Below are positions 8,872 through 16,739 of a stretch of DNA of 64,000 nt, piece after piece (positions within the stretch are counted from its first letter, which is position 1; each line of letters starts with the position of its first letter). The notes under the pieces were generated by a model. That model was not told the origin of the DNA, made no database searches, and was given only the letters and a program-made list of their open reading frames with translations. The stretch comes from Brachybacterium equifaecis (GTDB taxonomy: Bacteria > Actinomycetota > Actinomycetes > Actinomycetales > Dermabacteraceae): assembly GCF_023509525.1 (NCBI RefSeq), contig NZ_JAKNCJ010000002.1, forward strand, positions 62,001-126,000, in the 5' to 3' direction. The position numbers were made by a program, and so were the translations under genes.

Positions 8872-9525
8872 TCAGTCGAACTCGACCGCACGCGCCACAT
8901 CTGTGCGTGGTGGTATCAGCAGCTCGACGACGTCCTCGGTTTCGTAGAGAAGTGCGAGGTCCTGATCCGCTGTCGAACCATCGCCAATTCCAGCAAGCAG
9001 AACGCTCGCACCAGAGTTCACCTGGATGGATTGTGCGTCGTCGAGACTTGCATATGCCGCCCGCATCTCGTCCGTGACGTCCCTGCCCAGTCCCGCGATC
9101 TGACGCAGGGTGGGCTGCCGCCCGTTGGTGTGCTTGCTGTACGGCGCCGCGGCCTCTACTTCGCCGGCGTCTACTTCTCGCGCCAGCTCGAGATCGAACG
9201 TTCCTGACGCGAAGACGAGGAACAGCGCAGTGTCGAAGTCGAAGCTCCGGAACGGGCTGAACTTCGCAGCCCCCCTGGCTGCTCGTCCACCCATGGCCTT
9301 GACCTGGATTCTTCGCCCTTCCGGCGTGGTCACGTCATGCGACTTGGTGGAGTTGGGTTCGAGAACACCGCCCCGTGCGGTCAGCACGATCTGCTCCGCG
9401 ATGTCTCCCAGCGGCTTGTTGTTGGTGCGAACGAGTCCTCGAGACCTGAGCTCCGTGACGATCGCCGCTTCCAGTCGGAGCAGCTCTCTCACCTGAAGAT
9501 GGGAAAGATCGGGCAGACCGCTCAT
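8872..9525 (-). CDS. DUF6998-like protein with nuclease-like N-terminus
   Basis: 217 residues. The first half contains GDIAEQIVLTARGG (about 40-53), SHDV (62-65) and RRIQVKA (71-77). The spacing Glu...Asp...Gln-x-Lys resembles a PD-(D/E)XK core, and I recall this layout from DUF6998 proteins; that name is from memory and unchecked. The second half is less conserved. Its ATG overlaps the upstream hydrolase stop (ATGA), forming a three-gene unit DUF1801-hydrolase-DUF6998. The function is unknown; a restriction or DNA-repair nuclease is one possibility. Confidence 0.65.
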   Translation of the reverse strand: MSGLPDLSHLQVRELLRLEAAIVTELRSRGLVRTNNKPLGDIAEQIVLTARGGVLEPNSTKSHDVTTPEGRRIQVKAMGGRAARGAAKFSPFRSFDFDTALFLVFASGTFDLELAREVDAGEVEAAAPYSKHTNGRQPTLRQIAGLGRDVTDEMRAAYASLDDAQSIQVNSGASVLLAGIGDGSTADQDLALLYETEDVVELLIPPRTDVARAVEFD

Positions 9526-10397
9526 GGAGCGCTCCCTTCTGTAGGTTCTACGCCGGACCGCTGCCGGCCGGGGGATGGTCGCCTCGCGAGGGGCGGCGAG
9601 TCAGCGGACAGCCGAGCTCTCAGAACCTCAATCCATTCATCGAAGGCGTCCAGGTGAGCGTCATGACTGCCACCGACGAGATCGTGCCGCGATGTGGCCG
9701 GCCGTCGGCGGATGAGCTCGTCCTTCTGCGCATCGGAGAACATCCCGTCGCGACCGAAGACAACCGACGTGGGGACCCGGAGCCGTTCCCATTCCTCCCA
9801 CCGAGGTTCATGGACTGCTGCGATCGTGCGTTCCATGGCGTCCGCGTCGAACCGGGGGACAAGACCGTCCTCCGTCAACTCAAGATCCGCGATCCACGCG
9901 TCGACGATGGCTTCATCGCCCAGAAAACTTCGCGCATGCGCCTCATCTGCGAATGAAGCAGGCCACGAGCGGAAGTACTCCCCCAAAGCTGCAGCGTCTC
10001 GCACATCATCGCTCCCCTCGGCATGCCCCTCGAGCATGACGAGGTGCTCGACAAGATCCGGGCGATGCGCGGCAACCAGGAAGGCTGTGTGAGCCCCCAT
10101 CGACTGGCCGACGAGCATCCAGCGGCTGCCAGCTGCGAGCGCAGTGAGGACCGCGATGGCGTTATCCACATAAGCCTGCCTGGAGAGGTCACTCGGCACA
10201 CGCGTGCTGCCTCCATGTCCGCGCTGATCCATCAGCACAACTCGGAACTCCTCGCGGAGCGCTTCCGCTGTGGGGATCAGCTCTCTGCTGCTGCCAGCAA
10301 GACCGTGGAGCATGAGCAGAGGCGGCCCCTCCCCTCCGAAGTCGAGAACGTGGAGGCTCACGTCCCCTCGAGCGATGGTGTGCTCGGAGTATTTCAT
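9522..10397 (-). CDS. Alpha/beta-fold hydrolase
   Basis: 291 residues. LLMLHGLAGSS is the oxyanion-hole strand, VLMDQRGHGGS follows, and the nucleophile elbow is VGQSMGAH with Ser in the middle. The late GGSHDAHLD supplies the His. This is a classic hydrolase of unknown substrate; esterase, lactonase and C-C hydrolase are all possible. Start ATG 10397 (MKYSEHT) overlaps the stop of the DUF1801 gene (ATGA). The C-terminal 25 residues are Pro/Arg-rich and look unstructured. Confidence 0.87.
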   Translation of the reverse strand: MKYSEHTIARGDVSLHVLDFGGEGPPLLMLHGLAGSSRELIPTAEALREEFRVVLMDQRGHGGSTRVPSDLSRQAYVDNAIAVLTALAAGSRWMLVGQSMGAHTAFLVAAHRPDLVEHLVMLEGHAEGSDDVRDAAALGEYFRSWPASFADEAHARSFLGDEAIVDAWIADLELTEDGLVPRFDADAMERTIAAVHEPRWEEWERLRVPTSVVFGRDGMFSDAQKDELIRRRPATSRHDLVGGSHDAHLDAFDEWIEVLRARLSADSPPLARRPSPGRQRSGVEPTEGSAP

Positions 10398-10765
10398 CGC
10401 TCGGACAGCACCCACCCCAGTCGAGTCTCGATGAGGCGCACCAGCAGGTCAGCGCTCAGCGGCTGATCGTGAGGGAAGTGAAGTGCTCCGGGTGCCCAGG
10501 TGAACCCCTCGAGGAGTCCTTCCTCGGCCAGCACCGGGAGCACCTCGCCGCTATGGGGCAGCGACGAGTTGTGCCTCGTCAGCCGGTTGAGCCCTCCGAA
10601 CCGGACGCCGCCCAGAGCGAAGGCCGGGCAACCGTAGCTGATGTATTCGGTCACTGCGGGGACCAGACAGTGCACGTGGTCCCGCACCTGCTGCAGTGTC
10701 TGCCGAGCCGGTTCGGGCTGCACGGCGAGGTAAGCGTCGATGTCGGCGTGCTTGGGTGTGGCCAT
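10394..10765 (-). CDS. DUF1801 (YdhG-like) domain protein
   Basis: 123 residues. The pattern AYLAVQPEPARQTLQQVRDHVHCLVPAVTE, then YGCPAFALGG and FTWAPGALHFPHDQPL, matches DUF1801 proteins (YdhG/YjbR-like small alpha-beta proteins of unknown function). The start at ATG 10765 (MATPKHADI) matches the usual N-terminus; upstream ATGs at 10861 and 10784 add non-conserved residues. It is the first gene of the coupled unit with the hydrolase and DUF6998. Confidence 0.78.
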   Translation of the reverse strand: MATPKHADIDAYLAVQPEPARQTLQQVRDHVHCLVPAVTEYISYGCPAFALGGVRFGGLNRLTRHNSSLPHSGEVLPVLAEEGLLEGFTWAPGALHFPHDQPLSADLLVRLIETRLGWVLSER

Positions 10766-11006
10766 GGTGCGTGTATACCTCATCCCGGGCCTAGCCTGGG
10801 CTGGGCGATATCGGGTGGTCATCTCCCGGCTGGGCCCGCCCAATGCAGCATCCCGCGGCATGAGCGCGGACCGCCCGCAGGGATCTCCGCGATGCTCGCC
10901 TTCCGTCCACCTGGCTCGCCGGCGAACCGGGGCGCCACCGAGCAGCCAAGCCGTTGAACGTCTTCGTGGAAAGGGTAGCAGTATTCAATAGACTAGCGGG
11001 ATCGTG

Positions 11007-11348
11007 TCAATCGAGTTCGAGCAGGTCCGCCAGGCGTTCGCCAAGAGGCAAAAGGCGAGAGTCGACCACTGACCACACGATCGCATGGTCCACTACACCG
11101 TACTCATGAGCGAGGATGTTGCGCATGCCGATGATTCGGTCGAGATCCGGGAGCTCGTCTGCAATTTCCGGATCCGTCCGACGGATCCGGTTCAACGCCT
11201 CTCCCAGGATCTCCAGCTGACGTTCGACTGCGGACTGGATGAGAAGGCTCTCGTGAAACGCTTCGGCATCGAGACCTTCGACAAAAGACAGCGCAGCGAG
11301 GCATGCCTGCCGGGCATCCCAGAGATGAGCCCTAGATGTCGGCCGCAT
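11007..11348 (-). CDS. hepT: HepT-like ribonuclease toxin
   Basis: 113 residues, all helical. The HEPN active motif R-x4-H-x-Y is present as RNILAHEY (Arg76, His81, Tyr83). This is the toxin of the HepT-MntA (type VII) toxin-antitoxin system. In that system the nucleotidyltransferase partner inactivates the toxin by AMP transfer to the tyrosine of this motif. The gene overlaps the 3' end of mntA by 17 bp. The active residues look intact, so the module may be functional. It lies just left of the first ychF-end repeat. Confidence 0.85.
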   Translation of the reverse strand: MRPTSRAHLWDARQACLAALSFVEGLDAEAFHESLLIQSAVERQLEILGEALNRIRRTDPEIADELPDLDRIIGMRNILAHEYGVVDHAIVWSVVDSRLLPLGERLADLLELD

Positions 11349-11640
11349 AGAGGATCTCGGCCTGGCTCAGCGCCGACTCACGGAAGTAGGGGTTGCGGAT
11401 CGAGCGCTTCACGACGAGGTCGACATCGCGCTCAAGGACCTCACGCAGATCGTCTCGCAGCGAAAAGAAGTCCTCGAAGGGATCCAGCCGGTCGGGCAGG
11501 AAGTCGACGAGGAAGTCGACATCGCTCTCGGCGCCGAAATCGCCCGCGACGACGGAGCCGAACACTGCCAGTTCCGCGACACCATGGCGTTCTGCGGCGC
11601 GCCTGATGGCGTCCCGGTCCAGGCTCGCGGTGATGGTCAC
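11332..11640 (-). CDS. mntA: MntA-like nucleotidyltransferase antitoxin
   Basis: 102 residues from a GTG start. The minimal nucleotidyltransferase motif GSVVAGDFGAESDVDFLVDF (residues 28-47) has the GS pair and the Asp pair (D40, D42). A later VDLVV supplies the third acidic residue. It should AMPylate and silence HepT. GTG 11640 is chosen because the conserved N-terminal helix begins there; a GATACT -10 element about 9 bases upstream suggests near-leaderless expression. The antitoxin gene precedes the toxin gene, the usual order. Confidence 0.83.
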   Translation of the reverse strand: MTITASLDRDAIRRAAERHGVAELAVFGSVVAGDFGAESDVDFLVDFLPDRLDPFEDFFSLRDDLREVLERDVDLVVKRSIRNPYFRESALSQAEILYAADI

Positions 11641-11701
11641 GGGCCCAGTATCGCATCGCAGGTGAGGACCGAGCCAGGTCGGCCTCAAAGCCAGATCGGA
11701 A

Positions 11702-11734
11702 CTACACGTTGAACCGGAACTCCACCACGTTCCG
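11702..11734 (-). repeat. ychF 3'-end repeat, copy A
   Basis: Read on the minus strand it encodes RNVVEFRFNV then TAG, with GC-rich codons typical of this genome. It may be the original chromosomal ychF end, displaced by insertion. The sequence on its right side (GTAGCCGAAT) is shared with copy D beyond the ychF-like part, so both may carry the same type of element arm. The recombinase fragment begins about 30 bp to the right. Confidence 0.75.
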
Positions 11735-11766
11735 TAGCCGAATGACCTTTGACGCAGATTGGCTTC

Positions 11767-11944
11767 ATGAGTGCTGAGCCTCGGCGGGCCGCCGTCTACC
11801 TGCGGATCTCTCAGGATCGCGAGAACCGTCGCCGGGGTGTGGACCGCCACAGGGAGGACGCCGAGGCGCTCATCAGGGCTAGAGGATGGACTCCAGCAGT
11901 CGTCTACGAGGACAACGACATCTCCGGCAGTGGAGTTCTCCGAG
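11767..11944 (+). pseudogene. Truncated large serine recombinase (N-terminal fragment)
   Basis: Starting at ATG 11767 (MSAEPRRAAVYLRISQD) the frame reads about 58 residues of a serine recombinase catalytic domain: YLRISQD with the catalytic Ser, GVDRHREDAEALIRARGW, and YEDNDISGS. After that the frame continues to 12135 but matches nothing, so the gene is cut off inside the resolvase domain and lacks its DNA-binding half. Integrase genes of this class normally sit next to their attachment site; this one lies about 30 bp from copy A. It is probably the dead integrase of the first inserted element. The exact end is approximate. Confidence 0.75.
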
Positions 11945-12094
11945 GGCGCCATCGCCCCGCCCTGCTGGGCGAGGACCTGACCGTAGGGCCCTACACGACC
12001 GCGGCGGGCACGCGCCTGCCGGCCGCGCGGTGGGCAATCGCGGCGGTGCCGGCCGGTGCCAGCGGCGGCCCGAACGGCCCAGACGGCTTCCGGG

Positions 12095-12742
12095 TCACCG
12101 GGAGGCGCCCGCCCCCGCCACCACGAGGTCGATGAGCCGGCGGAGCACCACATCGACGTCCTCGCCGTCGATGCGCCCCTGCCGGGATCGGTTGAGCTCG
12201 GCGAGCACCCCGGTGACGATGAGCCGGGCGCCGGTTGCCGCAGCCGCGCCGGGGGCGCCGGCCCGGTCGTCGCGCAGGCGCGCGGCGATCTGCTCCTCGA
12301 GCCCCTCGACGCGACCGAGGACCCGCTGGCGGTGCGGCATATCCGCACCGAAGAGGATCTCGCGGGCGACCCACGTCGTGGGCTCGGGCCAGCGGCGCAT
12401 CGCGGCGACGAACGGCGAGATAAGGGCCGCGATCTGGGCCGCGGTCTCCCCCGCCGCCGGCGCGGAGCGCGGCGGGGCCGTGTTCGCCTGCTCGTGGGAG
12501 CCCCAGAGCGCCTCAGCGACCATCATGAGCAGCTCCGCCTTCGTGGCCGCGTACTGGAAGACGGTCCCCTGCGCCACATCCGCGAGGCGCGCGACCTCGC
12601 TCATCGAGGTGCGCTCGAACCCGCGCTCCTCGAACAGCGCCAGCGCCGCGGCGAGGATGCGGGCGCGCTTGTCCGCCTTCGCCCGCTCGCGCCTGCCCGG
12701 CGCCGCCGAGGGCGCCAGCTCCGTGTGATCCCGAATTTCCAT
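12095..12742 (-). CDS. TetR family transcriptional regulator
   Basis: 215 residues. The N-terminal helix-turn-helix reads ILAAALALFEERGFERTSMSEVARLADVAQGTVFQYAATK (about residues 29-68). The C-terminal ligand domain is not assignable. It is divergent from the oleate hydratase gene with an 87-bp gap containing inverted repeats. It likely represses the hydratase and itself and is released by a fatty-acid-like ligand; the ligand is inference from context. Confidence 0.88.
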   Translation of the reverse strand: MEIRDHTELAPSAAPGRRERAKADKRARILAAALALFEERGFERTSMSEVARLADVAQGTVFQYAATKAELLMMVAEALWGSHEQANTAPPRSAPAAGETAAQIAALISPFVAAMRRWPEPTTWVAREILFGADMPHRQRVLGRVEGLEEQIAARLRDDRAGAPGAAAATGARLIVTGVLAELNRSRQGRIDGEDVDVVLRRLIDLVVAGAGASR

Positions 12743-12758
12743 GCGGCCATTGTAGTCG

Positions 12759-12779
12759 ACTCAATTCTGAGTACACTCA
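12759..12779. promoter_or_regulatory. Candidate TetR operator between tetR and ohyA
   Basis: The pentamer ACTCA / TGAGT / ACTCA occurs three times in alternating orientation at 12759-12763, 12768-12772 and 12775-12779, giving two overlapping inverted repeats (spacers of 4 and 2 bases). It is centred in the divergent intergenic region, the expected place for a TetR-family operator. Binding is not shown. Confidence 0.5.
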
Positions 12780-12829
12780 ATATCGAGGCCGGGTGATCGG
12801 CATCCGGCACGCGACGGGAAGGACGGATC

Positions 12830-14587
12830 ATGCAGCACACGGCAGGTAACTACGAGGCGTTCGCGCGTCCCCGCCCCGCACAGCACGCGCCGGAGACGAA
12901 GGCCTACATCGTCGGCAGCGGGCTGGCCGGGCTCGCGGCGGCCGTCTTCCTCATCCGCGATGCCGGGGTCCCCGGCGCCAACGTCACGATCCTCGAGAAG
13001 GGCGAGACCGCCGGCGGTGCGCTCGACGGCCTCGACGTCCCGGAGAAGGGCTTCGTCATCCGCGGCGGCCGGGAGCTGGAGAACCACATGGAGTGCCTGT
13101 GGGACATGATGCGCTCCATCCCCTCCCTGGAGCTCGAGGACGCCTCCGTGCTCGACGAGTTCTACTGGCTCAACAAGGACGACCCCAACTACTCGCTGCG
13201 TCGCGCCACCGTGCGCCAGGGCGAGGACGCCGGCCACGAGGGCCGCTTCGACCTGCCGAAGCGGGCGCAGAAGGACCTGTTGAAGATCTTCCTCGCCGAG
13301 CGCTCCGAGATGGAGGGCAAGCGCATCGACGAGGTGATGGGCCGCGAGTTCCTCGACTCGCCGTTCTGGATGTACTGGCGGACGATGTTCGCCTTCGAGG
13401 AGTGGCACTCCGCGCTCGAGTTCAAGCTCTACCTCCACCGCTTCATCCATCACATCGGCGGGCTGCCGGACTTCTCGGCGCTGAAGTTCACGAAGTACAA
13501 CCAGTACGAGTCCTTCGTCCTGCCGCTCATGCACTACCTCACCGAGCACGGCGTCGTCTTCCGCTCCGGCACCGAGGTCCTCGATGTGGACTTCGCCCAC
13601 TGCAACGGCGAGATCCGCGCCACCGCGATCCGCTGCCGCTGCGACGGCGCCGAGGAGACCATCGAGCTCGGCGAGCACGACCTCGCGCTCATGACGATCG
13701 GCTCGCTCGTGGACAACTCCGATGACGGCGACCACCACACGCCCGCAGCCCTCAACGAGGGCCCGGCCCCGGCCTGGGACCTGTGGAAGCGCATCGCGAA
13801 GAAGGACCCGGCGTTCGGGCGCCCGGAGGTCTTCTGCTCCTCGATCGAGGAGACGAAGTGGGAATCGGCCACCGTCACGACGCTCGATGAGCGCATCCCC
13901 GCCTACATCGAGCGCATCGCCCAGCGCGATCCGTTCAGCGGCCGCGTGGTCACCGGCGGCATCGTCACCGCCGAGGACTCCTCCTGGCTGCTGAGCTGGA
14001 CGGTCAATCGCCAGCCGCACTTCAAGAAGCAGCCGAAGGATCAGATCGTCGTCTGGGTCTACGGTCTGTTCGTCGACGTCGACGGCGACTACGTGAAGAA
14101 GCCCCTGGCGCAGTGCACCGGCGAGGAGATCACCCAGGAGTGGCTCTACCACCTGGGCGTGCCCGTCGAGGAGATCCCCGAGCTCGCGGCGTCAGGCGCC
14201 CGGTGCGTGCCGGTCATGATGCCCTACGTGACGAGCTTCTTCATGCCCCGCCGCGCGGGTGACCGGCCGCAGGTCGTGCCGGAGGGGGCGGCGAACTTCG
14301 CGTTCCTCGGGCAGTTCGCGGAGACCGGCCGCGACACGATCTTCACGACCGAGTACTCGGTGCGCACCGGCATGGAGGCCGTCTACGAACTCCTCGACGT
14401 GGAGCGCGGCGTGCCGGAGACCTGGGGCTCCACGTACGATGTGCGCGACCTGCTCGAGGCCTCGGCGCGCATGCGCGACGGCAAGAAGGTGGAGGTCCCC
14501 GGCCCGGCCGCGCTGCGCGGCTACCTGCGCGGCAGGCTCGAGCACGGGGAGATCGGTCAGCTCCTCGAGGAGCACGGCCTCATCTGA
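12830..14587 (+). CDS. ohyA: Oleate hydratase
   Basis: 585 residues, full length for the myosin-cross-reactive antigen/OhyA family. The FAD-binding motif GSGLAGLAAAVFL lies at about 28-40. RGGRELENHMECLWDM, FMPRRAGDRP and the C-terminal FLGQFAE...TTEYSVRTGMEAVY are family hallmarks. It adds water to the cis-9 double bond of oleic acid to give 10-hydroxystearate, detoxifying host or environmental unsaturated fatty acids at the membrane. It is divergent from a TetR gene with a candidate operator. It lies in the first segment of the cassette array, so it may have been acquired. Confidence 0.93.
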   Translation: MQHTAGNYEAFARPRPAQHAPETKAYIVGSGLAGLAAAVFLIRDAGVPGANVTILEKGETAGGALDGLDVPEKGFVIRGGRELENHMECLWDMMRSIPSLELEDASVLDEFYWLNKDDPNYSLRRATVRQGEDAGHEGRFDLPKRAQKDLLKIFLAERSEMEGKRIDEVMGREFLDSPFWMYWRTMFAFEEWHSALEFKLYLHRFIHHIGGLPDFSALKFTKYNQYESFVLPLMHYLTEHGVVFRSGTEVLDVDFAHCNGEIRATAIRCRCDGAEETIELGEHDLALMTIGSLVDNSDDGDHHTPAALNEGPAPAWDLWKRIAKKDPAFGRPEVFCSSIEETKWESATVTTLDERIPAYIERIAQRDPFSGRVVTGGIVTAEDSSWLLSWTVNRQPHFKKQPKDQIVVWVYGLFVDVDGDYVKKPLAQCTGEEITQEWLYHLGVPVEEIPELAASGARCVPVMMPYVTSFFMPRRAGDRPQVVPEGAANFAFLGQFAETGRDTIFTTEYSVRTGMEAVYELLDVERGVPETWGSTYDVRDLLEASARMRDGKKVEVPGPAALRGYLRGRLEHGEIGQLLEEHGLI

Positions 14588-14605
14588 GCCCCGCCCACCG
14601 CGGGT

Positions 14606-14631
14606 GCGCCTCGGGCACGGTCCCGAGGCGC
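14606..14631 (+). terminator. Hairpin terminator after ohyA
   Basis: A perfect 10-bp stem, GCGCCTCGGG and its complement, with a 6-base loop, starts 18 bp after the ohyA stop. There is no clear T-run, as is common in high-GC actinobacteria. Confidence 0.65.
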
Positions 14632-14671
14632 GCCTGGGCTGGTCCCATGTCGCCCACCCCGCCCACCTGCT

Positions 14672-15163
14672 CTTCGACGAGACGTAGCGAAGGATGCCGA
14701 GCACCAGGGCGGACTGGAATCCGGTGCCGCGCTCGGCGATCGGCACCACGACGTCGTCGTGACTGGTGATCACTGCTTCTCGGAGCATTCCGCGCAGCGC
14801 GTGCTGGGGCGCAGACAGGTCGACTCCGAGGACCGGATCCTGGAAGGGCAGCTCGGTCGCCACCGAGTTCACCGACTCGCTGAGGACCTCCCGCACCAGA
14901 TCCTCGACCGGCTCCATCGCCTTCGCGAAGTCCTTCTGGAGCTGCGTGGAGCGGGAGTTGCCCGAACGGACGAGCACCCCCTCCAGGGTGTCGTGGAGCC
15001 GCGTCAACGACTGGTCTGCATCGCCCTGGTCGGCACTGCCCACCCTGATGGAGGGGATCTTCACGAGGTCGAACGACTGGAGCGCCCACTCGTAGATCTC
15101 GCGAGACCGCGCATCCGTGCCCTTCCACAGTCCCATTCCCCGTGCAGGGAATGATGCGGCCAC
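14672..15163 (-). pseudogene. Remnant of an OLD-like/AAA ATP-dependent nuclease
   Basis: A stretch of about 155 residues reads coherently (QSFDLVKIPSIRVGSAD, ... TELPFQDPVLG..., ... AERGTGFQSALVLGILRYVSSK). The G-T/S-G-x-Q-x-A-L-x-L motif resembles the late ATPase region of OLD-family proteins. The N-terminal Walker A part and the C-terminal Toprim part are missing, and downstream the frame turns to nonsense. It is a decayed fragment, probably of a defence-type nuclease. The family call is tentative. Confidence 0.5.
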
Positions 15164-15175
15164 GACCGTGGTCGT

Positions 15176-15607
15176 TCAGCGCCCCTGGGCCGCGGCGTCG
15201 TCGAGGGCGTCCAGGTCGCGCAGGGCGTAGCGCAGGTGCTCCCACTCCCCTCGAGGATCACGTGGAAGCACGAGCGCACCGTCTCCGGATACTCGGGGCT
15301 CCACGGGTGGCGGCGTTCCTCGTCCAGGCCGGCGTCGTCCACGGACGCCAGAAACTCGCGGACCTGGGCCAAGGGTTCGGACCGTACCGCGAGCACCCCC
15401 TCGTAGGGCGGGGCGTGGACGCGAAGAAGTCGAGGTCGACACCATCGTCCTCCGCACCCGCGCGGGGCTGGCCGAGCGGGTGGAACGGCTCCTCGGCGCG
15501 CCGCTGCCTCCCGCAGGCTCCTGCCGACAAAGCGGGCACCCTCGAGCTTCAGCGAGTCGGGAACTGCGGACACGTCTTCGAAGGTGCCAGCCGACCCCTG
15601 GATTCAT
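15176..15607 (-). pseudogene. Frameshifted DinB family protein
   Basis: Pieces of one DinB-superfamily protein lie in three successive frames: EEPFHPLGQPRAGAEDDGVD, then AVRSEPLAQVREFLASVDDAGL...PEYPETVRSCFHVILEG, then EWEHLRYALRDLDALDD and a stop at 15176. The last junction (HVILE to EWEHLRYA) is normally continuous, so at least two frameshifts are present. The N-terminal half is missing or unrecognisable. Intact relatives are small metal-dependent proteins, often mycothiol- or bacillithiol-linked. Confidence 0.7.
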
Positions 15608-15635
15608 TGTCAGACACGCCCTAGGCGTTCCGGCC

Positions 15636-16739
15636 TCAGTGGACTTGGCCGGCGACTGCGGGACCGATCCGGGGCCGTCGCACGAGTTCGCACGTCAGGC
15701 GCAGGGCGCCGACCGCGGTGAGAGCCGTCAGCACTGACCATGCGGGCATGGTCAGTGCTGGCGGGATGATGAGCAGGGATGCGGCCGCCGTGAGGAGGCG
15801 GTCCGGCACGAGCTGATGGTGATCGCGCCATCGGTAGGCGGCATCGGCCGCGTAGAACAGGCCCACCCCGCCACTGAGGGCGATCGCCGGCAGCAGCGGT
15901 AAGGGGTCGGACACGTGCTCGAGCGCCGCGCTGGCGCCGAAGCCGAAGAAGGCGACCCCGGCGACCAGGGGAAGGTGGAGGTAGCTGTAGGCGTCGCGGG
16001 CCAGTCGGGCGCGTTCGGGCCCGTCGGCGTCTTTGAGGCGTTGCTCGGCGCCGGCGGTCAGACCGAAATAGGTCCACCACAGCGAGGCGGCGATCAGGAC
16101 TCCGAGGACGGCGGCGGCGAGCACGACCGGTTGCTGCAGGTGCTCGCTGGCCCCGGTGCCCAGCCCGACGACGGCTTCACCGAGCGCGATGATGATGATG
16201 TTGCCGTGGCGCTCGACGAAGTAGGAGGGCACCACCCGGAAAACCTCGATCCCGGCGACCAGGGGTCCGCCGAAGTCGATGATGGCTGCACCGATCCAGA
16301 GCAGCTCTCGGTAGGGGGATGGGAAGGCGGCGGCGACGGCGATCAGGACGGGTGCGATGAGCAGGCTCGGGACCAGCCGCAGGAGGCCTGCACGGAGGTG
16401 TTCTTCGTCGTGGGAGGCGGCCACGACGAACAAGACCAGGTGGATGACGCGGATGGTGAGCAGGGCAAGCCCGAAGACGAGGGCTCCGGTGCTGAACGCG
16501 GTCGGGAGTGCGCTTGCGGCCAGCAGCATCGCAGCCATGGCGGCGATGACCAAGCAGCGAAATACCACCCGATTCGTGGTGAAGGTGTTGGTGAGCCACG
16601 TGTAGCAGACCCAGGCCCACCACACCGCCAGCAGGCCGAGCACACCATGACCGAAACCCCGCCACGAAACATCCTCCCGCACCAGCTCGGTCAGCTGCGC
16701 CATCGCGTACACGAACACCAGGTCGAAGAACAGCTCTAG
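15636..16739 (-). pseudogene. LtrA family membrane protein, 3' part, separated from its start by an IS
   Basis: From 16739 downward the frame reads LELFFDLVFVYAMAQL and continues through about 10 membrane helices, including NIIIIALGEAVVGLG, to a stop at 15636. The sequence upstream belongs to an IS1380-type element. The missing first codons are found on the far side of the IS (18420-18450). Joined with one copy of the target duplication, the two parts make 1131 bp, exactly 377 codons, starting MHSEWHWWQLELFFDL. The gene is therefore broken by insertion. A fused reading frame starting inside the transposase gene exists, but I doubt it is used. Confidence 0.85.

Noticed and set aside
8872-8900. 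A VEFD-stop end of the DUF6998-like gene resembling the VEFRFNV repeats.
   Set aside because: Only VEF is shared, the FRFNV part is missing and the codons belong to a normal gene end; not counted as a repeat copy.
11945-12135. Extension of the serine recombinase frame to 12135.
   Set aside because: After YEDNDISGS the translation has no recombinase features and becomes Gly/Pro-rich; treated as out-of-gene sequence.
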